The notes below the pieces were generated by a model. That model had not been told where the DNA came from. It saw only the letters and a list, made by a program, of their open reading frames with translations, and ran no database searches. From positions 3,720,001 through 3,784,000 of the forward strand of contig CP078104.1 in NCBI GenBank assembly GCA_019203745.1: a stretch of DNA of 64,000 nucleotides, given 5' to 3'. Positions 41,973 through 52,109 of the stretch are shown here, in pieces (position 1 is the stretch's first letter; each line of letters begins with the position of its first letter). The stretch comes from Chryseobacterium sp. E1. Its GTDB lineage: Bacteria; Bacteroidota; Bacteroidia; Flavobacteriales; Weeksellaceae. The position numbers were made by a program, and so were the translations under genes.

Positions 41973-42882
41973 TGGCTTATATAGATTACTATAAAATTTT
42001 AGGTGTAGACAAGAATGCAACACAGGATGATATCAAAAGGCTTACCGGAAATTAGCCAGAAAACTTCATCCTGACCTTAATCCTGATGATAAAGAATCAG
42101 AAAGAAAATTCAAAGAGCTGAACGAAGCCAATGAAGTGCTCAGCAGTCCGGAAAATCGTGCAAAGTATGATAAGTATGGAGAAAACTGGAAGCATGGTGA
42201 AGAATATGAGAAAGCTCAGCAACAGCAAAGACAGTATCAGCAGCAACAGAACTACAATGGTGGTTTTTCCGGTGCAGATTTTGGTGAAGGCGAAGATTTT
42301 TCAGATTTCTTCCAGAACATGTTTGGCGGATCCGGCGGCTTCGGCAAAAGTTCAAGAGGAAGGGCTTCCGGAAAATTCAAAGGGCAGGATATACAGGCAG
42401 AACTGAACCTTACATTAAGGGATGCTGCCGTAACTCATCCGCAAACTTTTGAGATCAATGGTAAAAAAGTGAGAATTACAATTCCTGCCGGAGTCTATGA
42501 TGGGCAGAAAATTAAATTAAAAGGTCATGGAAATCCCGGAGTGAATGGCGGCCCAGGTGGGGATCTCTATATCATATTCAATATTCCCACAGATCCTGAT
42601 TTTGAAAGAGTAGGTGATGATCTTAAAACAAAAGTGGCTATAGACCTGTATACTGCAGTTTTAGGAGGAGATGTAAAGGTGAATACGCTGGATGGAAGCG
42701 TCAACCTTAAAGTAAAACCGGAAACTCAAAACGGAATGACCGTAAGGCTGAAAGGAAAAGGCTTCCCTGTCTATAAGAAAGATGGAGAGCATGGCGATCT
42801 TTTTGTAACCTACGAGGTAAAAATGCCTACCAACCTTACAGATAAGCAGAAAGAACTTTTTGAACAACTTAAAAATTCCTAG
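41973..42882 (+). CDS. cbpA: CbpA-type DnaJ co-chaperone
   Basis: About 303 residues. An N-terminal J domain (MAYIDYYKILGVDKNATQDD) has the HPD motif in LARKLHPDLNPDD. A Gln-rich linker (EKAQQQQRQYQQQQNYNGG) and Gly/Phe region (FGGSGGFGKSSRGR) follow, then the DnaJ C-terminal peptide-binding domains (VRITIPAGVYDGQKIKLKGH). There is no Cys-rich zinc-finger domain, which marks CbpA rather than DnaJ. It stimulates DnaK. Breaks in a T run at 41998-42000 and an A run near 42035 are each repaired by one base. A CbpM-like gene follows after 3 bases. Confidence 0.9.
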
Positions 42883-42885
42883 GCT

Positions 42886-43188
42886 ATGAATGAAAAAATA
42901 TCACGGGAAGAACTCGTAAGAATATACAATATAGAAATCACCTTTTTTGATGAGCTGGTAGATTATGGCCTGTTAAAAGTATATATTGAAGATGATATTC
43001 ATTATCTGATGTATGAAGACCTGCCTGATCTGGAAAAATTTGCTAACTGGCATTATGATCTTGAAATCAATCTTCCGGGTCTGGAAGTGATTCATAATAT
43101 GCTGAAAAAGCTGGATGCCTTAAACAAAAGAAACCGGGAGCTGATGAATAAACTTTCCGCAATAAGTGACAAATATGAAGATATTTAA
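42886..43188 (+). CDS. cbpM: CbpM-like chaperone modulator
   Basis: 100 residues in one intact frame. It has a MerR-like helix-turn-helix N-terminus (KISREELVRIYNIEITFFDE) with the typical LVDYGLLKV and LMYEDLPDLEKFANWHYDLE, then a coiled C-terminal helix (MLKKLDALNKRNRELMNKL). CbpM inhibits CbpA by binding its J domain in E. coli. Placement 3 bases after cbpA supports this role and translational coupling. Confidence 0.85.
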   Translation: MNEKISREELVRIYNIEITFFDELVDYGLLKVYIEDDIHYLMYEDLPDLEKFANWHYDLEINLPGLEVIHNMLKKLDALNKRNRELMNKLSAISDKYEDI

Positions 43189-43190
43189 TG

Positions 43191-43198
43191 TAGTTTTG
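43191..43198 (+). promoter_or_regulatory. Candidate -7 element (TAGTTTTG)
   Basis: Exact TAnnTTTG match 22 bases before the YcxB-like gene and immediately after the cbpM stop. Confidence 0.4.
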
Positions 43199-43220
43199 TA
43201 GCTTTTTAAAGCAAGTCATT

Positions 43221-43748
43221 ATGAATGAGGAAAAGGTTATCACATTGAAATCGGACAGAAAGATTTTTGAAGATATTTATTTTAGCGGTAATCAGGGCAG
43301 CCTGCTTTTTTCCCCAACGACTAAAAGCAAAACAATAACAACTATTCTCGCTGCTCTTATCCTGGCGATTGTATTTCTTTTCAAAGATAGTTTGAGTAAA
43401 GACAGCAAGGGAATCTTATATTTTCTGAGCTTTATATTTCTGCTGTGTGCCGTTTTTCTTTCAGTAAGCGTTAATAAGGTTTCAAGATGGAAAAAACAGG
43501 TAAACGGCTATCTGAATCTGCTTGAAAAATGCAAAGTATATGAAATAAGATTTGACCAAAACTTCTTCACAGTCAATATTGATGGTGAAAAAGAAACCAG
43601 CGAATGGAAAGATTTCGGGTACTTCGACAGTAATAATGAGTTCATTTCCATGGAGGGAAAATACAGTTATATGTTTCCCAAAAAATCAATGAGTGAGAAA
43701 GAGTATAATCTGCTTAAAAAAATTGGTAAGGAAAATATTAATATATAA
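43221..43748 (+). CDS. YcxB-like membrane protein
   Basis: 175 residues in one intact frame. A soluble N-terminal strand region (KVITLKSDRKIFEDIYFSG) is followed by two adjacent membrane helices (about 37-55 and 60-82) and a C-terminal domain. That domain resembles YcxB: FTVNIDGEKETSEWKDFGYF, then YMFPKKSMSEKEYNLL. The YcxB family has no firm function. A terminator follows directly, so it is a one-gene unit or the tail of the cbpAM transcript. Confidence 0.65.
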   Translation: MNEEKVITLKSDRKIFEDIYFSGNQGSLLFSPTTKSKTITTILAALILAIVFLFKDSLSKDSKGILYFLSFIFLLCAVFLSVSVNKVSRWKKQVNGYLNLLEKCKVYEIRFDQNFFTVNIDGEKETSEWKDFGYFDSNNEFISMEGKYSYMFPKKSMSEKEYNLLKKIGKENINI

Positions 43749-43782
43749 AAAAAAACGGAGCAAAATTTTGCTCCGTTTTTTT
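43748..43782. terminator. Bidirectional terminator
   Basis: A run of A followed by CGGAGCAAAA pairs with TTTTGCTCCG followed by a run of T, a stem of more than 15 bp. It lies between convergent genes. Confidence 0.9.
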
Positions 43783-43818
43783 ATTGGCCATAGGGTTCTG
43801 TAAATCACAGACTCCCAT

Positions 43819-44812
43819 TTAATTTTCTTTGTTTTCTTCCAGCCAGCCCATTTCTTTCATCCATTCATCATTGTAGATTTTTCCTACATATCTTGAACCG
43901 TGGTCGTGAAGTAGTACTACAATAACATCATCTTTAGTGAACTGATCTTTCATCTGGATTAATGATGCAATCGCACTTCCTGCAGAATATCCACAGAAAA
44001 TACCCTCTTCCTTAGCCAGCTTTCTTGCATAGATGGCACCATCCTTATCCGTTACTTTTTCAAAGTGATCAATTACAGACATATCATAGTTCTCTGGAAT
44101 AATGTCTTCCCCGATTCCTTCTGTAATATACGTGTAAGCATGATCATAGTGAAGTTCTCCTGTTTCATGGAATTCTTTCAAAATAGACCCATAAGTATCT
44201 ACACCAATTACTTTGATATCCTTGTTTTTCTCTTTGAAGAAAGTTCCACAACCTGTAATGGTTCCTCCGTTCCTGCTCCTACCACAAAGTGGGTAAGCTT
44301 TCCTTCTGTCTGTTCCCAGATTTCCGGAGCTGTAGATTCGTAATGAGCAGCTCTGTTGGAGGTTGTCATATTGATTAACATACCAGCCATTTTCCGTTTC
44401 TTTGGCCAGTCTTTTGGATACTGAATAATAAGAACGCGGGTCAGTAGGCTTTACATCTGTAGGGCAAACAATAACTTCTGCTCCTACAGCACGAAGAATG
44501 TCACATTTTCTTTTGATTGCTTGGAATTCGTTACAAAGATACATTTGTAGCCTTTGATGATGGCAGCCAATGCCAATCCCATTCCTGTATTTCCGGAAGT
44601 CCCTTCAATGATGGTTCCGCCCGGTTTTAATCTGCCGTCTTTTTCAGCATCTTCGATCATTTTAAGAGCCATTCTGTCCTTTACGGAATTTCCCGGATTG
44701 AATGTCTCTACTTTTGCTAAAACTAAAGCTGGAAAATCTTCACCTAATACATTGTTAAGTTTTACCAACGGTGTATTACCTATAGTTTCAAGAATATTTT
44801 TGCGTATTTCAT
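43819..44812 (-). CDS. Cystathionine beta-synthase / cysteine synthase-like enzyme
   Basis: About 332 residues, the PLP catalytic core only. The Schiff-base lysine is in NPGNSVKDRMAL. TSGNTGMGLALAA binds the substrate carboxylate and GAGTGGTITG the PLP phosphate. The QYDN...AHYESTAPEIWEQ stretch and the C-terminal EEGIFCGYSAGSAIA and IYNDEWMKEMGW follow cystathionine beta-synthase more closely than CysK. There is no haem-binding N-terminus and no CBS-pair regulatory domain. Breaks lie at about 44800, 44525, 44365 (two bases) and 44265. ATG 44812 gives MKYAKNILETIGNTPLVKL after one A is restored. Confidence 0.85.
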
Positions 44813-44831
44813 AAATGTTTTATAAGCGGTG

Positions 44832-44839
44832 CAAAGATA
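44832..44839 (-). promoter_or_regulatory. Candidate -7 element (TATCTTTG)
   Basis: The minus strand reads TATCTTTG, an exact TAnnTTTG match, 19 bases before the start of the CBS-like gene. Confidence 0.45.
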
Positions 44840-44885
44840 ACGCTTTTAAAATTATCTATACTCCGGATCGTATTGAAAATAAATG

Positions 44886-44911
44886 AAAAGCTGCTCAAGC
44901 AGCAGCTTTTT
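44886..44911. terminator. Terminator after the permease gene
   Basis: AAAAGCTGCT (44886-44895) pairs with AGCAGCTTTT (44901-44910) across a 5-base loop, with A/T runs on both sides. It separates the permease gene from the CBS-like gene on the minus strand. Confidence 0.85.
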
Positions 44912-44922
44912 ATCTTTAAAGA

Positions 44923-46151
44923 TTAGTTATATTTGATAGCCTTCACAGGAGAAATTTTACTGATCAGGTAACTCGGAATAATTAAAGCAAGTCCGGAAAT
45001 AATCAGAATTCCTACAGAAATGGAAACAATGGCAATAGGGTTAAGATCTACCGGAACGGTACTTACATAATAGTTTTCCGGGTTAAGTTTTATTATCCCA
45101 AAGAATTTTTGAATTAAAATCAAGCCAAGCCCTATGGCATTTCCATATAGAAGTCCGGGGATCATGATGATCAAGGTATAATTGATGAAGGTTGCTCTTA
45201 TCTGAGAATTGCTTGCTCCTAAAGTTTTAAGAAGCCCGATAGAGTTTGTTCTTTCAATAATCAGGATCAGAAGAACCATAATGATATTGATCACCACTAC
45301 AATCAGCATAATGATAATGATCAGGGCAATATTGGTATCGAAAATACTGATCCAGTCTGTGATCTGAGGGAACTTTTCCGTTGCTTTTTCAGCATAGTTC
45401 TTGTAGCCGATCAGTTTTTCTATTTCAGGGAAGTCTTTATCAATATCATTAACGTTAGTGAGGAAGATATCAATTCCACCAATCTCATCGGTCTTCATAT
45501 CCTGAATTTTTCTGGCATGATTGATCCCTCCGATAACAAATTGGTCATCAATCAGTTTAATATCAGTTTTATAGATTCCTATAATCCGGAATTTACGGTA
45601 AAGTGGTTTTTGATCGGCTTTTAAAAATACAGTGACAATACTGTCGTTGACTTTAAGGTGCAGATCGTTGGCTATTTTCTGAGAAATGGTAATATCATTA
45701 TTAAATCCTTTCTCCGTTACCTTTGGAGTAGTTCCTGAAAGAAGAAATTTTTAAATCTTAAGCTGTCAAAATCTTTCCCGATTCCTTTAAAGATAATCCC
45801 TGCAAAGTTATGCTCGTTTCGCATAACCCCGGTAACAGTCACGTATTTCTGAGTGCTTGCTACATCCGGAAGGTCTTTTATTTTAGTAATATTCAATCCC
45901 TGCTTATCAAGCACAGAGGTGTTGTAAGAAGAATTTGAGCGTGTGGATCTTACGGTGATATGTCCGCTGAAATCTGCCAGCCTCTCTTTAATAGCCTTTT
46001 TAGAACCGAATCCTGTGGCTACGGTAATCAGGGATACGATGATTCCCAATGCTACGGAAAGCCTGCCAATGAAGATGATAACCCTTGAAAGGTTATTTTT
46101 GTTATCTTTGGAAAATGCTATTTTTCTAGAGAAATATAAAGGAAATTTCAA
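44923..46151 (-). CDS. LolC/LolE-type ABC transporter permease
   Basis: About 409 residues with the FtsX/LolC layout: one N-terminal helix (VIIFIGRLSVALGIIVSLIT), a large extracytoplasmic MacB-like domain (FSGHITVRSTRSNSSY), and three C-terminal helices (IALIIIIMLIVVVINIIMVL; LLKTLGASNSQIRATFINYT). Its start LKFPLYFSRKIAFSKDNKNN is typical of lipoprotein-releasing permeases, so it probably extracts lipoproteins from the inner membrane with an ATPase encoded elsewhere. One break near 45750 is repaired by one base. The TTG at 46151 is preferred because a promoter lies 19 bases upstream; the frame is open further back, to 46220. Confidence 0.8.
46103..46110 (+). promoter_or_regulatory. Candidate -7 element of namZ (TATCTTTG), inside the permease gene
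   Basis: Exact TAnnTTTG match on the + strand, 45 bases before the namZ ATG. It lies within the first codons of the divergent permease gene. Confidence 0.45.
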
Positions 46152-46155
46152 GCTT

Positions 46156-47345
46156 ATGAATTTAGATTTCAAAATTAAAAATTTACTTCTGATTTGCCTA
46201 ATTTTTTTAGGAGTATTCAACCAATATTATTCTCAGATTCAAACCCAACCGGATTTTAAAACGGGGCAGACCAGCCTGAGGTTTATCTTCCATTATTAAA
46301 AAATAAAACGATAGGAGTTGTTACCAATCAGACCGGTCTGATGAGTGACAGAACCCATTTGGTAGATTTTTTAGTAAAGAACGGAATCATGATCAAAGCT
46401 ATTTTTGCACCGGAACATGGCTTCAGAGGCGATGCTGATGCAGGAGCAAAAGTAAAAAATGGAGTTGATGTGAAAACGGGAATTCCCATTGTTTCTTTAT
46501 ATGCAAGCAATAAAAGCCAAAACCGGAACAACTGGCCGGAATTGATATTGTTGTTTTCGATATTCAGGATGTAGGAGTAAGATTCTATACCTATATTTCT
46601 ACATTAACTTATCTGATGGAGGCTGGTGCTGAAAATAATGTTGAAGTTCTTGTGCTGGATCGTCCTAATCCACATGACGGATATACTGACGGCCCGGTAT
46701 TGAAAAAAATGGGCAAGCTTTGTAGGAATGCACGAAGTTCCTGTGGTGTACGGACTGACAATAGGAGAATATGGAAAAATGGTGAACGGTGAAAAGTGGC
46801 TTAAAAATGATGTTCAGGCTAAATATACACTGGTTCCGATGAAGAACTATCATAAAAAGCAACGCTATCCGATATTGGATAAACCTTCCCTAATCTGCCG
46901 AATGATAAAGCGATCAACCTATACCCAAGCTTATGCTTTTTTGAAGGAACTCAGGTTTCTGTAGGAAGAGGAACAGATCTTCCTTTTCAGATATATGGTT
47001 CCCCATGGACGGAATTTGCCTTATCAGTTTACTCCCAAGCCAAGTTATGGAGCCAAAGATCCTTTCCTGAACGGGAAATTATGTTACGGAGAAAACCTTT
47101 CCGATTATCCAAACGATCTACGGGAACTGAACCTTGAATGGGTTATGAAGGCATACAAAAACTATAAAAACCCACAGCAGGATTTCTTTTTGAAGAACCT
47201 TTGGTTTGATACCCTATCCGGAACTGATGATTTCAGAAAACAGATCATCGCAGGGAAATCAATTCCGGAGATCAAAGCTTCATGGAAAAAGGATCTTGAA
47301 AGCTTTGAAAAGATCAGAACCAAATATGTGGTTTATGAAGATTAA
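46156..47345 (+). CDS. namZ: NamZ-type exo-beta-N-acetylmuramidase (DUF1343, GH171)
   Basis: About 398 residues. A signal peptide (LLLICLIFLGVFNQYYSQ) is followed by the DUF1343 domain: LVDFLVKNGIMIKAIFAPEH with GFRGDADAGAKV, TGIPIVSLYASNKK, VVFDIQDVGVRFYTYIST, VLDRPNPHDGYTDGPVL and SVGRGTDLPFQIYGSPW. NamZ removes N-acetylmuramic acid from the non-reducing ends of peptidoglycan fragments, so this gene fits wall turnover. Many breaks (near 46280, 46515, 46710, 46885, 47000) are each repaired by one or two bases. Its ATG lies 4 bases from the proposed permease start on the other strand. Confidence 0.85.
46170..46177 (-). promoter_or_regulatory. Candidate -7 element of the permease (TAATTTTG), inside namZ
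   Basis: The minus strand reads TAATTTTG, an exact TAnnTTTG match, 18 bases before the TTG start of the permease gene and inside the namZ signal-peptide codons. Confidence 0.4.
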
Positions 47346-47367
47346 TTAGCGTCAATCTGAAATGAAA

Positions 47368-47394
47368 ACTTCCAACTTTAAAAAGTTGGAAGTT
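47368..47394. terminator. Terminator after namZ
   Basis: AACTTCCAACTTT and AGTTGGAAGTT form a stem of about 11 bp across an A-rich loop. The T run is weak. Confidence 0.6.
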
Positions 47395-47461
47395 ATAAAT
47401 TTAAAAAAATATCTGGTGTAATAAGCCTGAAGTAACTTCCAGCTTTCAACCTTTGAACGTT

Positions 47462-47667
47462 TTAATCAAAATTCTGAGGAGGATTCTTGTCATTTTTACC
47501 CTTATTTAATATAAAGAGTCCGATCGTTAATCCTACAACACCTGCAAAAGCCGTCAGAAGTGCCCTTTGTAATTTATCCGGGAGGTCATTTCCAAGATAA
47601 TTCATTAAAAAAGGATCACAAAAGTGATCACTGAAATGATAATATGATTTTTTCCGAATGGTTTCAT
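47462..47667 (-). CDS. Small two-helix membrane protein
   Basis: About 68 residues. Two membrane helices (IIISVITFVILFLMNYL; LLTAFAGVVGLTIGLFIL) are joined by a short loop (GNDLPDKLQRA). The hydrophilic tail is NKGKNDKNPPQNFD. One T is missing from a run (the forward A6 at about 47606-47612), which breaks the frame in the first helix. It ends the minus-strand group with the outer-membrane and thioredoxin-like genes; the spacing to the gene upstream is 4 bases. I recognise no family. Confidence 0.6.
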
Positions 47668-47671
47668 TGTA

Positions 47672-48300
47672 CTATTTAAGTTTATAAGAAATCATAATGC
47701 CCCCTCTGTAAGGTATGATTTCACCACTTTTATTAAATTTCTCTGCAGAATCATAACGCTTTCCTGTTGAGCGGTCATAACCTTTGTAAAACCCTTGTGA
47801 TGATCCTATTGTAGCATAAATGTCAAGGTTAAGGCGATCAGATAACTGGAATTGATAGCCTCCTGTGACTCCAATCATAACGGAATATCCTTTTTGATAG
47901 AGATTGGTGGTTTCAAAAATTTCACCTGCTTCATTAGTATATGGACCCTTATTCCAGTAACTCCACTTTTGAAGATTATAGGCTGAAATACCAATATTGG
48001 CTCCTACATACCAATGTTTAAAAGCTTCTTTAAAATAGTATCTGCCTTCTACAGAAAGCGAGTAAATTTGTAGTTCATGCCCCGCAAAAGACTTCCACGG
48101 TGAAATAAAGACATCCCCTGAATAGTATATTTAGGACTTATTTGTTTCTCGATACCGGCGTTTAAAATACCTATAGGAATAAAGAGTGCATTACCTTTTA
48201 TATATAAGCTCTTATCTTCATTTTGTTCCTGCTCCTGTGCGTTTATAGATCCCATTGCAAGGAAAGCTAAAACACCCGTTAATACTCTGTATTTCATCAA
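47672..48300 (-). CDS. Outer-membrane beta-barrel protein (DUF3575-like)
   Basis: About 209 residues. A signal peptide (YRVLTGVLAFLAMGSINAQ) is followed by alternating strands typical of a small barrel: LYIKGNALFIPIGILNAGIE, SVEGRYYFKEAFKHWYVGAN, GVTGGYQFQLSDRLNLDIYA, ending GGIMISYKLK. The pattern GNALF...GIE resembles DUF3575 proteins. One break near 48060 is repaired by one base. It starts 4 bases after the thioredoxin-fold gene ends, so the two are probably cotranscribed. Confidence 0.65.
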
Positions 48301-48304
48301 TCTG

Positions 48305-49485
48305 TTATTGTATTTTCTTTAATAATTCGTCTGCCAGTGTAGTATCTTTATTCACCTGTGCAGCCATGTTTTTGGACATTTCAGCGTAATTTTTGCTGTT
48401 TCCTTATTTCCTGTCAGGTAGTAAAGTTTTGCCAGAATATAAGTATTCTCTGATGTTTCTCCTCTCATGACAGACTTTTCAGCCCATTCCGTTGCTTTTT
48501 TAATGATGATGGGTTTTTTACATGATCTGCAAATACCCATGCTGCTCTTAAAAGTTCATTAGGGTCAAATGTATCTGAGTTTTTATAATATTCTAAGGCT
48601 GCTTTTTCGTATTCAGGGAAGTTGGCGTTTTGCTCATAGTAGCTAAGCTTTGTCTGATTGAGCTTTGCCGTAGCGGCTTGCTTTCCTACCAATGGCTCAG
48701 CCGTTTTCATGAAATAATCATCATTGATCTTTTTGTTTTTATCATCAATAGACTGTTCCACAACTTTTGCTAATCTAAGCTGGGCATTAAATTCATTATA
48801 AGTCTCTTCGGGTAAAAATTTTATGATCTCCGCCTTTCTGGATACAAATACATTATAATTGGCATCTTCAGATGACTTGATAAAATAGAGCAGAAGACCA
48901 ATCTCATCCTTGGTCATTTCTTCTGTTTTCTTTTTATTCTCAAAATACCTTTCTGAAGCCTTTTGGCAAATTCATAATCCGTACTGGAATTCAGCTTCAT
49001 AACGTTGATCAGAAACTCAGGGTCTTTTTCTCCGTTGGCAAACCTTTCTTTAAGGGATCCTTTTTATTCCCGGGTGCATTGATATCCTGTGCCATGGCTA
49101 CAAAAAGACTTTCTTCCATATAGCCGGTATTTCGGGATACAAGTTCTCCTTCACCATTCAGGAAAAGATAAGTAGGATAAGAGCGTACTCCAAACTTGGC
49201 GGCAATATCTCTGCCTTCTCCCTTTTCCATGTCAAATCTTGCATTGATGAAGTTGCTATTGTAATAATCACTCACAGATTTCTGGGTAAAAACATTTTTC
49301 TCCATCATTTTGCAGGGACCACACCATGCAGCATAAGCATCAATGAAAACCAGCTTCTTTTCTTTTTTAGCTTTGGCTATAATATCTTTGAACGGGAGTT
49401 CCTGGAACTGAATATTAGTCTCTTGTGCTGAGATAACGATAGAGCAAAAAATAGATATCCCGGAGATGATCTTCTTCATTTTCAA
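48305..49485 (-). CDS. Exported thioredoxin-fold protein with helical C-terminus
   Basis: About 394 residues. A signal peptide (KKIISGISIFCSIVISAQ) is followed by a thioredoxin domain with the redox pair Cys55-Cys58 in YAAWCGPCKMME and the cis-Pro region FGVRSYPTYLFLNGEGE. The C-terminal two thirds are helical and TPR-like (FPEYEKAALEYYKNSDTFDP; NTYILAKLYYLTGNKETAKN). It is likely a periplasmic disulfide reductase with a partner-binding tail. Breaks (about four in total) lie near 49040, 48965, 48505 and 48395. Confidence 0.8.
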
Positions 49486-49752
49486 ATAAGATTTGTAAGC
49501 GAAGATAAATAATTTTCAAAATATAAAACGTTGAATCTGCTGATGAATAAGGATATTAACTAATTTTAAGATTTCTGTATTGTACTTTGATTGCTTCCGA
49601 TTCACTGTAAAGAAGAAGATGCATTCCACTTTTATGCTGAAATGAACGGGTAATTTTCTCTTAACTCTTCAAAAATGAGAATAAAAACAGGTTGATTGGG
49701 AATAATTATATAATTATTGACTGATGCCGGAATTTTACAACAAAATTATATT
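49486..49752. other. Divergent gap without genes
   Basis: About 270 bases between the thioredoxin-fold gene (-) and the membrane-bound AraC gene (+). I see no frame and no hairpin of note. Promoter signals for the + gene lie at its right end. Confidence 0.5.
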
Positions 49753-49777
49753 TACTTTTGTTATCAACACTGTTGAT
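49753..49777 (+). promoter_or_regulatory. -7 element TACTTTTG and adjacent 15-base palindrome
   Basis: TACTTTTG (49753-49760) matches TAnnTTTG exactly. Two bases on lies ATCAACACTGTTGAT (49763-49777), a perfect 7-bp inverted repeat at the expected transcription start. It may be an operator for the gene starting at 49807. Confidence 0.5.
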
Positions 49778-49806
49778 TATCAGTTAACAATAATATTAAA
49801 GTTCAT

Positions 49807-50921
49807 ATGCTTTATCTGTCCGGAGTTTTCTTGGCTTTCTTTCTCGCTTTTCTTTTGATTACAAAGAGAAATAAAAACACAGCTGATCTTATTTTAGCAA
49901 TGTGGCTGTCATCAATAGGACTTAATCTGGCCAGTTATTATTTGTTTCTTACCGGTAAATTTACAGAATATCCTTCATTAGCTTTTCTTGGCTTTACACT
50001 GCCGCTTGTATATGGTCCGTTTTTATATATCTATGTTAAAAAACAAACTTCTCAGGGATCTTTTTCATGGAAATATTTGATTCATTTTATTCCTTTTCTG
50101 ATCTGTAATCTGTTGTTTTTGTCATTCTATACAGCTCCTTTTGAGAAGAGAGTGGAAATCTTCAGACATGAGGGAAGTGGCTTTGAAACAGAGCTGCTGA
50201 TCAGGCTCTATGCCGTTTATATTTCAGGAATTGCTTATGTAGTACTGTCTTTCCGTGCTTTGTACCAGTTCAGGAAAAATATGGTTCAGCAGTTTTCCAA
50301 TACAGAAAAGATCAATTTCAACTGGCTGCTGTATCTTATTATCTGGATTGCGCTGATCTGGGGACTTGTTCTTTTCGTTAATATCAATATTATTTATGGA
50401 GCTGTAGCAATATTTATTGTATGGCTTGGATATTTTGGAATAAAGCAGGTTCAGGTTTTCAATCAGCCGGTATTGGCTTTTGTGGGCAATGAAGTGATCA
50501 CAAGCCCTGCTATTGAAACTGAAAAAACAGAAGAACATCATTTTCCTGCTGAAAAGAAATATCAAAAATCAAAACTTACAGAAGAAAATCTGGACGAAAT
50601 TCATGATCGTCTTAAACGTCTTTTGACAGATGAAAACCTTTCATCAATCCCAATCTTACCCTGAATGAACTGGCGGCAATGCTGGAAGTTCATCCCAATT
50701 ATCTGTCACAGGTCATCAATTCCAAAGAAAACAAAAACTTCTATGAACTTATCAATGAAAAAAGAATTGAGGAGTTTTTAGACAGAGTTTCAAAACCTGA
50801 AAGCCGGCAGTTCACCTTACTATCCATTGCCTTTGAATGTGGATTTAATTCTAAAACTTCATTCAACAGAAATTTCAAAAAATATACGGGAGCCACTCCA
50901 AGTGAATATCAGAAAGTCTGA
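49807..50921 (+). CDS. Membrane-bound AraC-type regulator
   Basis: About 371 residues. Six or seven membrane helices fill the first 230 residues (VFLAFFLAFLLITKR; LAFLGFTLPLVYGPFLYIYV; INFNWLLYLIIWIALIWGLV). A cytoplasmic linker and an AraC DNA-binding domain follow (LAAMLEVHPNYLSQVINSKE; FTLLSIAFECGFNSKTSFNR; KYTGATPSEYQKV). The regulator would sense a signal in or through the membrane and bind DNA without leaving it, a layout common in Bacteroidota. One break near 50642 lies just before the DNA-binding domain. Likely targets are itself and the genes at 51080-52777. Confidence 0.85.
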
Positions 50922-51079
50922 TTTTTGCGTTTCATCTTTCAGGGAGAAGGTTTCAATCTTCATATCTGTAATATAATCAATTAGTTGTGTTTTTTTTTTG
51001 TGGGTTCAACTTTCCTGATGGGGCGGTTTGCTTTCAGGTATAATGAATCTTTGCATCATAATTTTTTAAAACCAAAAGT

Positions 51080-52098
51080 ATGATTGCTTTCAGAAAAACG
51101 AATCCGGCTTTAGCTGTTTTTACCATTTTTACTTTGTTGTTTTCCTGTACAGATGGAAAGACGATTGATGAACCCGGTAATCTCGTTCCTAAAACGGTAG
51201 ACCAGGATCCTTCTCTTCCGTCTGTCTCAATAAATGGAGCCAGATTGCATGCAGAAGCATTTGGTCCTGAAAACGGGACGATTGTTATTCCCTTACATGG
51301 TGGTCCGGGAGGAGATTACCGTTATCTGCTCCATTGTAAAGACCTTGCGGACAAAGGCTACAGAGTTGTGTTTTATGATCAGAGAGGTTCCGGCCTTTCT
51401 CAGCGTTTTCCTAAAAAATCTTACACCTCCTTAGGGGCAGGAGCAGCAGACCTGATGTATGACGAGCTGCATGCTGTTATTGCTCATTACCGTAAAAATC
51501 CAGGACAGAAAGTTGTTCTTTTAGGACATTCGTGGGGAGGAATGCTGGCTTCAGGATATGCCGGAAAATACCCTAACGATATACAGGGGCTTATTGTCTG
51601 CGAGCCCGGAGGACTGATCTGGGATGATGTGAAAGACTATGTTAAAAATCAAGATCATTTAAACTCTGGAGTGAAATTCTGAATGACGCAGCCTATCTGG
51701 ATCAGTTTATTTCAGGAAAAGAAGATCAGCATGAGATTCTGGATTATAAAATGTCTATGCTTTCTTCAAAAAACAGTATTACAGGAGAAGGTGATTTTGA
51801 TCCTGCCATAAGCTGGAGGAGCGGAGCTGTTATAATGGATGCGCTATTCGATAGTGGAGAAAAATATAATCTGGATTTCTCAAAAGGAGTTCAGAATTAT
51901 AATGGCCCGGTATTATTCTTTTATAGTGAAAAAAATAAAGCCTATCCCGATTCATGGGCCCAGAAAATTTCCGGAAGCTTTAAAAAGGTGACCAGAGTGA
52001 AGATCTCCGGAGTAGGGCATGACGGGATCATTAGCAACTATAACGCCTGGAATACCCAGACAAAACCTCATATCATTACGCTTATCGACGGTCTTTAA
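51080..52098 (+). CDS. Alpha/beta hydrolase lipoprotein (prolyl-aminopeptidase-like)
   Basis: About 339 residues. The signal peptide ends in a lipobox (FTIFTLLFSC, Cys23). The hydrolase domain has the oxyanion motif PLHGGPGGDYRYLL, YDQRGSGLSQRF, and nucleophile Ser151 in GHSWGGML. The catalytic His is near the C-terminus (VGHDGI). HGGPG and DQRGSG are typical of proline iminopeptidases, so it may trim peptides or hydrolyse esters outside the inner membrane. One break near 51650-51665 is repaired by one base. The next gene follows after 11 bases. Confidence 0.8.
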
Positions 52099-52109
52099 AA
52101 ACTAATACA

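Noticed and set aside
42131..42406. An overlapping + strand frame inside cbpA
   Set aside because: It is a by-product of the Gln-rich linker codons; the DnaJ C-terminal domain is in the other frame.
44065..44343. A + strand frame opposite the CBS-like gene
   Set aside because: No family features, and the minus strand carries clear PLP-enzyme motifs.
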